Source: CAXBBB01 sp963815505 (GTDB taxonomy: Bacteria > Bacteroidota > Rhodothermia > Rhodothermales > BA12). Taken from it: 64,000 bases of DNA. Shown here piece by piece: positions 35,348-44,681 of this stretch (position 1 is its first letter; each line of letters begins with the position of its first letter). The notes beneath the pieces are model-generated. The model was not told the origin of the DNA. It saw nothing but the letters and a program-made list of their open reading frames with translations, and ran no database searches. The DNA lies in contig CAWFGU010000024.1 in assembly GCA_963815505.1 (NCBI GenBank), forward strand, positions 186,001-250,000, in the 5' to 3' direction. The position numbers and the translations under genes are program-made.

Positions 35348-37417
35348 ATGACTCGACTGATACTTACGCTCGCGTGCCTTCTGGCCGCTCCGACTCTCCA
35401 CGCCCAAACCACGGGCTTCAACATTCCCGTCTTCGACCCTTCGGGCTCGATGATTCCGGGGTTCGTATACGCTCAGGATGCTGCTCTCTCCCCGCTCGAC
35501 GCCTCTGTTGGGATCGCGGGCACCTACCTCGGCGATCTGCGTCGCGACGCGGTATCTGCGAGACCCGCATTTGCCACGACGGATCGCATCGGCCCGTTCT
35601 TCGCCCGCTACGACGCCGCAAACGACTTCCAAGTAGGAGGCGGAAGCAGCTTCAACGCGACCGGATCGGGTGAGGGTGTGGCGTTCGACGCTTCGGGCAA
35701 CCTGTACACCGTCGGTTGGATTGACACGCCGAGCCAGACCTTTTTCGGAGCTAACAACACGTCGGGCACAATCGCCAACACGACGGGGCAGGACGGCTAC
35801 CTCATCAGCTACAACTTGGCCAACGAGGTGCGCTACGTCACGCGCGTCGAGAGCGTCTTCGGCAGCAACACCCGACTTTACGACGTAGCCGCTTCGGCAA
35901 ACGGACAGGTCTGGGTCGGTGGGCGCGGTCCCAACACGACACGGACCGGTGGGCTCATGGCCTCCTACGATGCTCCTACAGGTGACCGTACCAGTACGGG
36001 GTTCGGCGGCTTTATACAGTTTACGCTCGGATCGACTGGCAATGTGTCCATTGAGGCCGTCGACGTGGACGCGGTCGGCAATGCGTTTTTCGCAGGGTGG
36101 TTCACCGGCAGCCTCACCGTCCCCGGTTCGTCCGGCCAGCCGCTGGTGAGCGCGGGCGGAGGCGACATGTTCGTGGGCTACGTCAGCCAGTTCGGAGCCG
36201 TCCAGTGGATCAGCCGTGTCGGTGGTGCCGGAGCCGACATTGGATACGCAGTGACCTACAACGGCAATGGTGTTCTCTACCTCGGAGGCTACGTCAACGG
36301 TGCCGTCACCATTGAGCATGACGACAACCCTGCCTTCTCCGGTACGCTGACCGGTCCGAATGCGGGTGATAGCGGCGTCGTTCTCTCGTTCAACGCATCT
36401 ACAGGTCAGCCCCTCCAGGGCCCTTCCTGGGTACTCGCCTCGCCGAGTGGGTCGCGGGTGTGGGAACTGGCTACGGACGGGTCGCTGATCGGCATAGGAG
36501 GCGACTTCGACGGCGCCACGCTGACGATGCAGAACGCCTATAGTGGTGCGGCTGTCACCAACGCGGTGCTAACGCACACGGGTGATGCGACCGGAATGGA
36601 CGCCTTCGTCTTCTTCGCCGACAAGACTAGCGGCGCGGTCGCCAGCGCCTACTCGGTCGGTAACAGCACCGACGACGACCGAACGATGGGCATCGGCATC
36701 GGGGCTGGAAAAGCTGTCATTGCCGGACGTACCGGCGCATTGACAAACGATCCGATCCGTCTCTACGACCAGGGCGGCACGCAACTCCAAAGCATTGCGC
36801 GGTTCAACGGTAATGCAGGCTCGACCGATCAGGACGCCTTCGTCTTCACGTTTTCGGGCACGTCGCTGCCGGTCGAGCTGACGAGCTTCGAAGGCGCGAT
36901 CGACGGTGCCAGCGCTCGGCTCTCGTGGGAAACGGCGAGCGAGACCAACAACTCGGGCTTTTCGGTCGAACACGACAGCGGAGCCGGGTGGGCCGACGCG
37001 GGCTGGGTCGAGGGCATGGGCACGACGCTCAAGGCGCAGTCCTACGCCTTTCGCACCGCTGAACTCGCACCCGGCACGCACCGCTTCCGCCTGCGCCAGG
37101 TCGATCTCGACGGCGCGTTCGAGCACAGCAGAATCGTCGAACTGACGGTCGCCAGCGCCTCAACCGCGCTCACGGTCGCGCCCAACCCATCGATGGGCAC
37201 GGCGCGCGTTCGGTTGAACGTGGCGACCGATCAGCGAGCGCGCATCGTGCTGTTCGATGCGCTCGGTAGGCAAGTCGGTGTGCTGTTCCACGGAGAGGCG
37301 ACGACCGGCGGCGCGGTCGACGTGGCGCTGCCTTCAGATCTAGGAGCGGGCGTCTATCTGGTCCGCGCAGAGATCGATGCGGGAGTGCAGACGCGGCGCG
37401 TGGTCGTGCTGCGCTGA
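35348..37417 (+). CDS. T9SS-secreted cargo protein with C-terminal type A sorting domain (1)
   Basis: A 689-residue surface or secreted protein. Signal peptide MTRLILTLACLLAAPTLHAQ; a long repeat-like domain follows with recurrent phrases of the SBBP/beta-propeller kind (GEGVAFDASGNLYTVGWID, IEAVDVDAVGNAFFAGWFTG, GADIGYAVTYNGNGVLYLGGYV). Then LPVELTSFEGAIDGASARLSWETASETNNSGFSVEHD, a fibronectin-like module commonly found before the sorting domain, and finally the type A sorting domain (VAPNPSMGTARVRLNVATDQRARIVLFDALGRQVG ... GVYLVRAEIDAGVQTRRVVVLR). Tandem with the next gene. Confidence 0.9.
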   Translation: MTRLILTLACLLAAPTLHAQTTGFNIPVFDPSGSMIPGFVYAQDAALSPLDASVGIAGTYLGDLRRDAVSARPAFATTDRIGPFFARYDAANDFQVGGGSSFNATGSGEGVAFDASGNLYTVGWIDTPSQTFFGANNTSGTIANTTGQDGYLISYNLANEVRYVTRVESVFGSNTRLYDVAASANGQVWVGGRGPNTTRTGGLMASYDAPTGDRTSTGFGGFIQFTLGSTGNVSIEAVDVDAVGNAFFAGWFTGSLTVPGSSGQPLVSAGGGDMFVGYVSQFGAVQWISRVGGAGADIGYAVTYNGNGVLYLGGYVNGAVTIEHDDNPAFSGTLTGPNAGDSGVVLSFNASTGQPLQGPSWVLASPSGSRVWELATDGSLIGIGGDFDGATLTMQNAYSGAAVTNAVLTHTGDATGMDAFVFFADKTSGAVASAYSVGNSTDDDRTMGIGIGAGKAVIAGRTGALTNDPIRLYDQGGTQLQSIARFNGNAGSTDQDAFVFTFSGTSLPVELTSFEGAIDGASARLSWETASETNNSGFSVEHDSGAGWADAGWVEGMGTTLKAQSYAFRTAELAPGTHRFRLRQVDLDGAFEHSRIVELTVASASTALTVAPNPSMGTARVRLNVATDQRARIVLFDALGRQVGVLFHGEATTGGAVDVALPSDLGAGVYLVRAEIDAGVQTRRVVVLR

Positions 37418-37608
37418 TGCCTCTTCCCTGCAGCAATTTGGGACGAGGGCGCGCTTCCGCAAGGGAGGCGCGCCCTCGTCTTTCTCGCCCCCGTTCCGCA
37501 CAGAGCTCGAAACGACAACGTCAAAGAGAGCAGCCTGAGGTCGCCAAGTGCGCGTTGATCGCTCAATGGGTAGGTGATTGGGCAACGACTAACCGAAGGT
37601 TCTAGAAC
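37418..37608. other. Spacer between the two T9SS cargo genes
   Basis: Apart from the terminator at 37442-37485 I see no gene or further element in these 190 bases; the duplicated leader of the second gene begins at 37609. Confidence 0.5.
37442..37485 (+). terminator. Intrinsic terminator after T9SS cargo gene 1
   Basis: A 13-bp perfect stem GACGAGGGCGCGC (37442-37454) / GCGCGCCCTCGTC (37468-37480), 13-base loop, followed by TTTCT. Confidence 0.8.
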
Positions 37609-37722
37609 GAAGTGATCGGGTGGCCCATGCAGGATGGCTAGTCGTTCGGGTAATGTGGTGAAGTGGTTCGATCTCATCTGAGTCGGACCGGACGTTTCTC
37701 TTCACCACACCAAGGCGCAGCT
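37609..37722 (+). promoter_or_regulatory. Conserved leader upstream of T9SS cargo gene 2
   Basis: Second copy of the 21-base block at 37609-37629, 93 bases before the start codon, followed by a leader sharing GTAATGTGG, TCTCA and TTTCTCTTCACCAC with the copy at 35233. The two proteins' N-terminal halves have diverged far more than this block, which argues for selection on it. Confidence 0.55.
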
Positions 37723-39868
37723 ATGTCTCGACTGTTCTCTACTCCTCTTCTCACGCTCTTTCTGCTCTGTTTCGCGTCTCAGGCGCACTCGCAAGTCACT
37801 GGCTATCTCTATCGCACCGACGGAGGACAAGGCTTCTCCGATGGCGCCGACATCGACGTGCTGCCCAGCGGTCAGGTGCTGCTTTCGATCAACTACAGAG
37901 GCACGATCGGCGCCGACCCCGCTTCGCCTACCACCAACAGCGTCACATCGAACAGTCCTAGCGGAGCCGCCTTTCTATACAGCGCGACCGGCGCATTCGA
38001 ACGCGTCGTATTCAATCTCAACGGGCAAGGATCCGAAACCATGCGCGGCGTCGCTGTCGATCCGGCCAACAGCAACCTGTTCGTCGCCGGGCGGTTGGGC
38101 GCGGGCGCTTCGCTCGACTTCGATCCGTCGTCTGGAACGGCTACCGAGTCTCCGTTCAGCACGGACGCCGTCGTCGCAAGTTATAGCGCGGGGCTCAATG
38201 CCTTCCGGTTCGTACAGACGTACGCGTCAAACGGCTTCGGACGCCCCACCGACGAGTGGCTCGACGTAGCCGTAGGTAACTTCAACGACGCGTTCACCGC
38301 TGGCCGCTCGATTCCCGATCCCAACTCCGTTTGCCAGAGCACGGGCGGTCAACCGACCAGCCGATGCCCTCCCGAAAGCCCGGTCGCCGCGCGGTACGAC
38401 GGGTCGGGCAACCTCTCGTGGGTACGCACACCGTCGCTCGACGCGCAGCAGTTCGGCTCACCCATCGTATCCAGAGGCGTCTACAACCGCGTCGTTACGA
38501 CGGCCAACGGAAACTCGATCTTCGTCGGCGATTTCGAAGGCGGCCTGAGCGACTTCAACAATAATACTGGTCTGCCCGAATCGATCGAATCGGTAGGTGG
38601 GCGCGACATCCTCGTCGCCTCGTACAACGTCGCCGGGCGCCTCAACTGGGCGCGACGCATCGGTGGATCAGGCAACGACGCCGGACGCGCCGTCGCCGTC
38701 ATCGGCTCGACGGTCTACGTCGGCGGCAACATCGCGGGCGATGCGACGATCGGCGTCGAGAGCGACCTCGTCGACAATTCCGCTACCAACCTGGGAACGG
38801 TCATCGCCGGGCCGCGCGAGACCGGTGTGGTGATCGCGTTCGACGCGTCGAGCGGTAACCTGCTGACGGCAAACTCCTACCGTATCGTCGCGTCTGACGT
38901 GGCGCGCGTATTCTCGCTCGACGGCGATGCTAACGGCTTGCTCGGCATCGGTGGTCAGATCAGAGGCACGACAGCGACCGTCGAGTCGGCGTTCTCGGCG
39001 GCATCGGCTTCGACGGTCACCAACGGCACGTTCACGCTCAACAGCCCGCCGCCCACGTCGGACGGTTTCGCGCTCTTCCTCGAAACGAACACGGAAGATG
39101 TCGTCCGCGCCTACTCGATCGGAGGAACGAGCGACGACATCAACGAGGGAATGGCCGTCGAGAACGGCAATGCCTACCTCGTCGGGTACAGCTTCCTAAA
39201 CGCTCCGGTCAACGTGTACGACCGCACGGGCGCTACCATTTTGACGCTCAACCGAGCGGGAAACCGGACGGGCAACCGCGACGCCTACTTCGTGCGCATA
39301 TCGGGCACCGCACTCCCCGTCGAGCTGACGAGCTTCGAAGGCGCGCTTGACGGCAATGCGGCGCGGCTGAATTGGACCACGGCCAGCGAGACCAACAACA
39401 GCGGCTTCTCGGTCGAGCACGACGGCGGAACCGGATGGACCGACGCGGGCTGGATCGACGGTGCGGGCACGACGCTCGAGGCGCAGTCCTACGTCGTTCC
39501 GCACGGCCGATCTCGCACCGGGCACGCACCGCTTCCGCCTGCGCCAGGTCGATCTCGACGGCGCGTTCGAGCACAGCAGCATCGTTGAGTTGACGGTGAG
39601 TGCCGGAGAAGCGATCTCGCTGAGTGTGGCGCCCAACCCGTCGGCGGGCGAGTCGCGCGTCCGCGTCGTGTTGGCGCAGGATCAGCAGGCGCGCGTGGCG
39701 CTTTACGACGCGCTCGGTCGCGAAGTGGCCGTGTTGTTCGCGGGTGAAGGCGAGGCCGGTCGAGCCATCGAACGCGCGCTTCCCGGTGGGCTGAGCGCAG
39801 GCGTCTACCTGGTGCGCGTAGAGACCCAGGCGTCGGTGCGCACGCAGCGCGTCGTCGTGCTCAGGTAA
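37723..39868 (+). CDS. T9SS-secreted cargo protein with type A sorting domain (2), one apparent +1 frameshift
   Basis: Paralogue of the preceding gene. Signal peptide MSRLFSTPLLTLFLLCFASQAHSQ; propeller-like repeats (GVAVDPANSNLFVAGRLGAG, NSIFVGDFEGGLSDF, GSTVYVGGNIAGDATIG); LPVELTSFEGALDGNAARLNWTTASETNNSGFSVEHDGGTGW; then after AQSYV one extra G at about 39496 must be skipped to read FRTADLAPGTHRFRLRQVDLDGAFEHSSIVELTV and the sorting domain VAPNPSAGESRVRVVLAQDQQARVALYDALGREVAVLF ... RTQRVVVLR. Corrected length about 714 residues. The shared C-terminal module is close to identical to gene 1, the rest is divergent. Confidence 0.88.
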
Positions 39869-39890
39869 TCGCTGAAACGGATCGGTCGCG

Positions 39891-39929
39891 AGAGCGCGCC
39901 TCGGTAACGGGGCGCGCTCTGTTCTTTTC
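39891..39929 (+). terminator. Intrinsic terminator after T9SS cargo gene 2
   Basis: AGAGCGCGCC (39891-39900) pairs perfectly with GGCGCGCTCT (39911-39920), then GTTCTTTTC. It separates the cargo genes from the antiporter gene. Confidence 0.75.
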
Positions 39930-39989
39930 GGCATACCCACGCACCGGGACGGAGTCTGTCCCGATCTTTCGGAGTCACCTCATGCCGCT

Positions 39990-42020
39990 ATGCTTCCACT
40001 TCTCGCCGCCGCGCCCCCGTTTCTAGCCGAGATGGTCGTGCTCCTGGTGATCAGCGTTGCCATCGCGTACCTCAGTCTGCGCGTGAAGCTGGTGCCGATC
40101 GCGGGCTTCCTGATCGCAGGTGTGTTGATTGGGCCGAGCGCGTTCGGACTGGTCGAGGACAAGGAGTTGATTGAGGGGATGGCCGAAATCGGTGTGATCC
40201 TACTGCTGTTCTCGATCGGCGTCGAGTTCTCGATCGAAAAGCTGAACCGCATCAAGCGGGCCATTTTCGTCGGCGGTGGTTTCCAGACGATCGGGACGGT
40301 CGCCGTAACGGCGGGGCTGCTGATGGCGCTGGGCGTGTCGTGGAATGCGGCTATTTTCACGGGCTTTCTGGTCGGCCTCTCGTCGACGGCGATCGTGCTT
40401 TCGCTGCTGTCCGAGAGGGGCGAGACCGAGACGCCCGCGGGTAGTCTGAGCCTGGCGACGCTCATCTTCCAAGACTTCGCCGTCATCTTGATGGTGCTGA
40501 TGGTACCCATCCTGGCCGGAGGTGCCACGTCGCCGCTGGATGGGTTGTTCGTGCTGGGGCGGGCGCTGCTGGTGATGGTGCTGGCCGTCGTGGCGGCGCG
40601 CAAACTGGTGCCGCCGCTGCTCGAACGCGTCGCTCACACGCGGCGGCCCGAGCTGTTCTTGCTGACCGTCGTGGCGCTGTGCTTCGGCATTGCGTGGCTG
40701 GTCTCGCTCGCCGAAGTGAGTGTGGCATTGGGAGCATTTCTCGCCGGGCTGGTCGTGTCCGAGAGCCGCTACTCGGATCAGGCGCTGGGCGAGATCTTGC
40801 CGCTGCGGACGGTGTTCAACGCGGTCTTTTTCGTGTCGGTCGGGATGCTCCTCGACATCTGGTTCGTCGTCGAAAATCCACTGCTTGTGATCGGTATCGG
40901 CTTGGCGGTTCTGCTGATCAAGGCGCTGATGGCGGGCGGAGCCGTCGTGATCCTCAAGTACCCGATCCGCGTTGCCGCCGCCGTCGGGCTGACGCTGGCG
41001 CAGATCGGCGAGTTCTCGTTCGTGCTCGAGCGCGCGGGCGAAATGCAGGGGCTGTATCCGGCCGGAATGGAGGAGGGGTCGCAGGCGTTCATCGCCGTCT
41101 CGGTCCTGCTGATGATCGCGACGCCGTTCCTGATGAGCAGCGGGCCGCGCGTGGGCAAGTGGATGGCGCGCGGGCGGCTCGCCGACTGGGGACGCGAACC
41201 CGATCCGCCGCCTCCTCCGCCCTACGAGGACCACACGATCGTCGTCGGCTACGGTCCGGCCGGGCAGCGGCTGGGATCGGTCCTGCGCGACAGCGGCATT
41301 CCCTACGTCATCGTCGAGCTCAACCCTGCCGCAACGGCGCGCGCTGACGGACACGAGTACGTCATCATCGGCGATGCCAGCCGCGAACACCTGCTCGAAG
41401 CTGCAGGCATCGACCGGGCCAAGCTGCTCGTGCTCGCCACCAACGATGGCCAGGCCAACCTGCGCATCACGTATCAGGCCAAGCACCACAATCCGACGCT
41501 CCAGGTCGTCGTGCGGGCGCGCTACCTGACCGAAGTCGAGCCGCTGCACCAGGCAGGAGCCGACATCGTCGTTCCCGAAGAGCTGGAAACGACGGTCCGA
41601 CTGTTCTCGCACGTATTGGGCGCCTACCTCGTCTCGCCGGATGAAATCGAGCTGCACGCTCGCGCCCTCCGCTCGGGAGACTACCAGGTCCTGCGCGGCT
41701 CGATTCAGGAGGCGCACCTCATGGTGCTCCAGGGCTTCGACCAGGACGGATTGCACACGCGCGCCGTCATGGTGCGGGAAAACGCGCCTGTGTCGGGTAA
41801 ATCGCTCGCCGAACTCCACCTGCGCAACCGCCACCACCTGACCGTCCTCGCCGTGCGCCGCGGCGACCGCACGTTCGGTAATCCGGCCGGGTCGTTTCGC
41901 TTACAGCCCGACGACCGGATCGTACTCATCGGCCAGGCCCTCGACTTCGCCGACAGCGCGCCGCTTTTCCGCCCCGCCGACGAGTCGCTGCCCCCCATCG
42001 TGCTGCCGGACGCGCAGTGA
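39990..42020 (+). CDS. KefB/CPA2-family cation:proton antiporter with RCK domains
   Basis: A 676-residue inner-membrane protein. Residues 1-390 hold about 12 membrane segments of the Na+/H+ exchanger (CPA2) type (LLVISVAIAYLSLRVKLVPIAGFLIAGVLIGPSAFG, GVILLLFSIGVEFSIEKL, LSSTAIVLSLLSERGE). A TrkA-N domain follows with the nucleotide motif VVGYGPAGQRLGSVL (about 411-425) and VIIGDASREHLLEAAGI, then a TrkA-C domain (GKSLAELHLRNRHHLTVLAVRRGD, LQPDDRIVLIG). It probably couples K+ or Na+ efflux to proton entry under nucleotide control. Intact and not obviously in an operon. Confidence 0.93.
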   Translation: MLPLLAAAPPFLAEMVVLLVISVAIAYLSLRVKLVPIAGFLIAGVLIGPSAFGLVEDKELIEGMAEIGVILLLFSIGVEFSIEKLNRIKRAIFVGGGFQTIGTVAVTAGLLMALGVSWNAAIFTGFLVGLSSTAIVLSLLSERGETETPAGSLSLATLIFQDFAVILMVLMVPILAGGATSPLDGLFVLGRALLVMVLAVVAARKLVPPLLERVAHTRRPELFLLTVVALCFGIAWLVSLAEVSVALGAFLAGLVVSESRYSDQALGEILPLRTVFNAVFFVSVGMLLDIWFVVENPLLVIGIGLAVLLIKALMAGGAVVILKYPIRVAAAVGLTLAQIGEFSFVLERAGEMQGLYPAGMEEGSQAFIAVSVLLMIATPFLMSSGPRVGKWMARGRLADWGREPDPPPPPPYEDHTIVVGYGPAGQRLGSVLRDSGIPYVIVELNPAATARADGHEYVIIGDASREHLLEAAGIDRAKLLVLATNDGQANLRITYQAKHHNPTLQVVVRARYLTEVEPLHQAGADIVVPEELETTVRLFSHVLGAYLVSPDEIELHARALRSGDYQVLRGSIQEAHLMVLQGFDQDGLHTRAVMVRENAPVSGKSLAELHLRNRHHLTVLAVRRGDRTFGNPAGSFRLQPDDRIVLIGQALDFADSAPLFRPADESLPPIVLPDAQ

Positions 42021-42041
42021 CGGATGGTGCGAGGTGGCGGT

Positions 42042-42452
42042 CTAGATACGCAGGCTGAACCGCACTTCGGCCGGTTCGCCCGGACCTGCGGTGGACTGCG
42101 TCGCGCGCAGCGATCCGTTGATGAAGATGGAGACGGTAGCTTTGCCCTCACGCAGCGGGTCTTCGCAGGTCGACCTGAGGAAGGAGTTGAACACCGATTC
42201 GTCGCCCCGGTCGGTTACGGTGACGCGCTCGACAGCTTCCCACGGCAATGTCTGCTTGTCAAGCGAGGTCAGCAGGCGGCTCGCGGCTCGGTACTCGATG
42301 GCGCATCCGTCTCCGGTATACGTGCCTTCGACGACATAGCGCACGTCGAACTCGCGCGACACGCCGATGGGTTCGATCGGGGCGTCGTCTTCGGTGGAGT
42401 CGCACGCGGCGAGGGGCAGCAGGAGCAGAGCGAGCGAAAGGAGGCGCAGCAT
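42042..42452 (-). CDS. Small lipoprotein
   Basis: 136 residues from the ATG at 42452: MLRLLSLALLLLPLAACDS, a lipobox (LAAC) with the acyl-Cys at 17. The mature part is beta-rich with two cysteines (GDGCAIEYRAA, LRSTCEDPLREG) that could form a disulfide. No family recognised. It neighbours another small lipoprotein of similar build (42547-43002). Confidence 0.7.
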   Translation of the reverse strand: MLRLLSLALLLLPLAACDSTEDDAPIEPIGVSREFDVRYVVEGTYTGDGCAIEYRAASRLLTSLDKQTLPWEAVERVTVTDRGDESVFNSFLRSTCEDPLREGKATVSIFINGSLRATQSTAGPGEPAEVRFSLRI

Positions 42453-42546
42453 GGCAGGTCGGAAGTGGACGCTCAGTCTAACGGCTCGCACGCCACCCAT
42501 CAACCCAAAAAGCGCCGAACTCACCCGCACGCACGATGGATCGTCG

Positions 42547-43002
42547 TCAGCGCGTCGCCGTGAACGTGCCGCCTGCCGTGCATCCGCCGAATCCGCACGG
42601 CGCCCAGGTACCCGAAAACGATCCGCGCATCTCGCCGTCGAAGCGTCCCGTCAACTCGAACCCCAGATCGGGAATAGGAGGCATCAGGCTGAGGTAGACG
42701 GTCGAGTCGGCCTGCACGACGCCATCCACTGCTGCGTTGCTCGAAAGCAGCCGATGGGCGCTCTGGCTGACTGTGTCGATACTTCGGCTGCCCGAAACCG
42801 TGTAGAGCGCGCACGATGGGCATGCGGAGTCGTCGCTAGCGGGAGCGAACGAGAGAAACAGTGTGCCCTCGGCGACGACGGCGCCGTCGCTGTCGCGCGC
42901 GATGTAGGCGAATCGCTCGGGGTCATTCGCACGTGCGTCGGGACCGAACAACTGGCAGCCGGAGGCCGAGACGAACAGCAGCAAGGCGAAGAGAGGACGC
43001 AT
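42547..43002 (-). CDS. Small lipoprotein, cysteine-rich
   Basis: 151 residues: MRPLFALLLFVSASGCQLFGPD, lipobox SASGC. The mature domain has pairs of cysteines (DSACPSCALY near residue 60 and WAPCGFGGCTAGGTF near the end) and reads as a compact beta sandwich (VVAEGTLFLSFAP, STVYLSLMPPIPDLGFELTGRFDGEMRGSFSGTW). Similar in plan to the lipoprotein at 42042; both are unassigned envelope proteins. Confidence 0.7.
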   Translation of the reverse strand: MRPLFALLLFVSASGCQLFGPDARANDPERFAYIARDSDGAVVAEGTLFLSFAPASDDSACPSCALYTVSGSRSIDTVSQSAHRLLSSNAAVDGVVQADSTVYLSLMPPIPDLGFELTGRFDGEMRGSFSGTWAPCGFGGCTAGGTFTATR

Positions 43003-43104
43003 GGCGGTGGGCAGGGCGATGGGAAGGCGTAGGCAAGGCTAACGCCGGTTGTCGCAAACCCGAGGCGATGTGTCGTCCAATCGTCGCACGGTGCGGATGA
43101 GTTG

Positions 43105-44061
43105 TCAGCGATGCACCTGCGAGCCGTCGCCGTCGAGAACGGCGCGAAGGCGGTCTGGATAGTCGGTAATCAGCCCGTCGACTTCCATCGCGACCAGGTC
43201 GATCATCCGGCTCGACTCGTTGACCGTCCACGGGACGACGCGCACCCCCATCGCGTGCGCCTGACGGACACGCTCGGGCGTGACGAGCAGATGGTATGGG
43301 CTCCACACGTCGGGCACTAGTCCGAGTACGTCGGCGCCTTGCTGCGGAGTCTCGTAGGGAGCGCCATCGTCCACGAGCAGCGCGATAGGGACGCGCGGAT
43401 CGAGCCGCCGCGCCGATTGCAGCGTCCGTACGTCGAACGATTGGATCGTCGTGCGCTCCAGCGCTCCGGCCTGGCTCGCAGTCGCGATCACGAGTGCGGC
43501 GAACGCATCGGGCGCAGGGTGACGCTCGCCGTCCCACGTCGGTCGCGACTTGGTCTCGACGTTGTAAAAGGGCAGAGGCCGACCTGTTTGGCGAGCGTGC
43601 GCATCCGCCGCCGCGATCACGTCCGCGAGCGCAGGTTTGTAGGCCGGCGTCGCCTGCTGATCCGCAAACCGCGCGTTGCCCCGGCTTCCGCAGTCGAACG
43701 CCTGCACTTCGGCGAGCGTCATGCTGTAGATCAGCAGCGACTCGGCCTCGCTGTCCGCCACCGGTGATCCGTCCGGGTGCGAGCACATCTCGGCGCTCAT
43801 CCACGGCTCGTGCGACAAGACGGCGACGCCGTCCGACGTGACCGAGAGGTCGAGTTCGAGCGTCGTCATGCCGTCGTCGAGCGCACGGAGCATCGCCGCG
43901 ACGGTGTTCTCGGGCAGCAGGCCGCGCGCGCCTCGGTGCCCCTGCGCGTCGAAGCCGTCGGGCAGGGCGAAGCGCTCCGCTTCGGTGGCCGAAGTGAGCG
44001 TGCCCGAAGGAGGCGAGGAGCAGGCGGCGAGGGTCACGAAGAGAAGAATCGAAAAGCGCAT
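43105..44061 (-). CDS. Glycerophosphodiester phosphodiesterase lipoprotein
   Basis: 318 residues from the ATG at 44061: MRFSILLFVTLAACSSP (lipobox). The GDPD signature is QGHRGARGLLPENTVAAMLRALDDGMTTLELDLSVTSDGVAVLSHEP, with both catalytic histidines and the metal-binding Glu/Asp (ELDLS). VETKSRP and PWTVNESSRMIDLVAMEVDGLITDYPDRL complete the TIM barrel. It hydrolyses glycerophosphodiesters to glycerol-3-phosphate outside the cytoplasm. The frame extends upstream without a signal peptide and that part is rejected. Confidence 0.92.
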   Translation of the reverse strand: MRFSILLFVTLAACSSPPSGTLTSATEAERFALPDGFDAQGHRGARGLLPENTVAAMLRALDDGMTTLELDLSVTSDGVAVLSHEPWMSAEMCSHPDGSPVADSEAESLLIYSMTLAEVQAFDCGSRGNARFADQQATPAYKPALADVIAAADAHARQTGRPLPFYNVETKSRPTWDGERHPAPDAFAALVIATASQAGALERTTIQSFDVRTLQSARRLDPRVPIALLVDDGAPYETPQQGADVLGLVPDVWSPYHLLVTPERVRQAHAMGVRVVPWTVNESSRMIDLVAMEVDGLITDYPDRLRAVLDGDGSQVHR

Positions 44062-44112
44062 GCCGAAACGTAGGCACCCGCGCGCCCCAGAACGTCGCCG
44101 GTAATACAACGC

Positions 44113-44316
44113 TAATACCGAATCCGGAAGAGCGTCCCGCGTCTCTGTCGCCCCCGCGGAGGCAGAGATCCGCAACAGTCTCTCACGCTCGAATGCCGCG
44201 CTGGTGAGCGGAGAGGGTAGCGGTTGTGGATCACTTCGTCACCTCGCGTCCCGCCTGCGCGGGAGATGGAGGATGAGACTGGACTCTTCCTTGCGAGCCA
44301 GTACGTCCCACATGGG
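44113..44316. repeat. Intergenic repeat remnants
   Basis: The spacer starts with ATACCGAATCCGG (44115-44127), a near copy of the arm bounding the element at 8952-9080, and later has TCCCGCCTGCGCGGGA near 44254-44269, a short hairpin of a common intergenic repeat type. No partner arm was found, and there is no gene. It lies between two minus-strand genes. Confidence 0.45.
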
Positions 44317-44598
44317 TCACAGCGCGATCAGGCCCTCGACACCGGTTACGCGTTCGTAAACGGCGATCACGTCATCGCTGGACTTCATCTGGGGTGAGAA
44401 CGTCGTCGAGATATAGTTGCCGTTGCGCGAGGCGCGCGTCTGGAGTTCATACCCCTCTAGGCGGCGCTGCAACTCGGGCATGTGCTCGAGCGGGACAATG
44501 AACTTGAACGTGTACTCGGTCGGAAACTCGGTCTGGTCGTCGAGCAGAGTGCGAAAGTTGGTCCACCACTCGGCGTCTTGTTTAGAAAGAGGAGTCAT
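44317..44598 (-). CDS. DUF493 (YbeD-like) family protein
   Basis: 93 residues from the ATG at 44598: MTPLSKQDAEWWTNFRTLLDDQTEFPTEYTFKFIVPLEHMPELQRRLEG then SRNGNYISTTFSPQMKSSDDVIAVYERVTGVEGLIAL. The ferredoxin-like fold with FPTEYTFKFIVP and a C-terminal GVEGLIAL is typical of DUF493, a small cytoplasmic family with a proposed regulatory (ACT-like) role. An alternative ATG at 44664 adds 22 basic residues. Confidence 0.82.
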   Translation of the reverse strand: MTPLSKQDAEWWTNFRTLLDDQTEFPTEYTFKFIVPLEHMPELQRRLEGYELQTRASRNGNYISTTFSPQMKSSDDVIAVYERVTGVEGLIAL

Positions 44599-44681
44599 CT
44601 GAAAGGCAGGCTGAGGAAAGAGCCGGTCAACGCTCGGCGGCCGCTTTCGTTTGCGCTCCGTCACACGCTCGGTGGTGCCGG

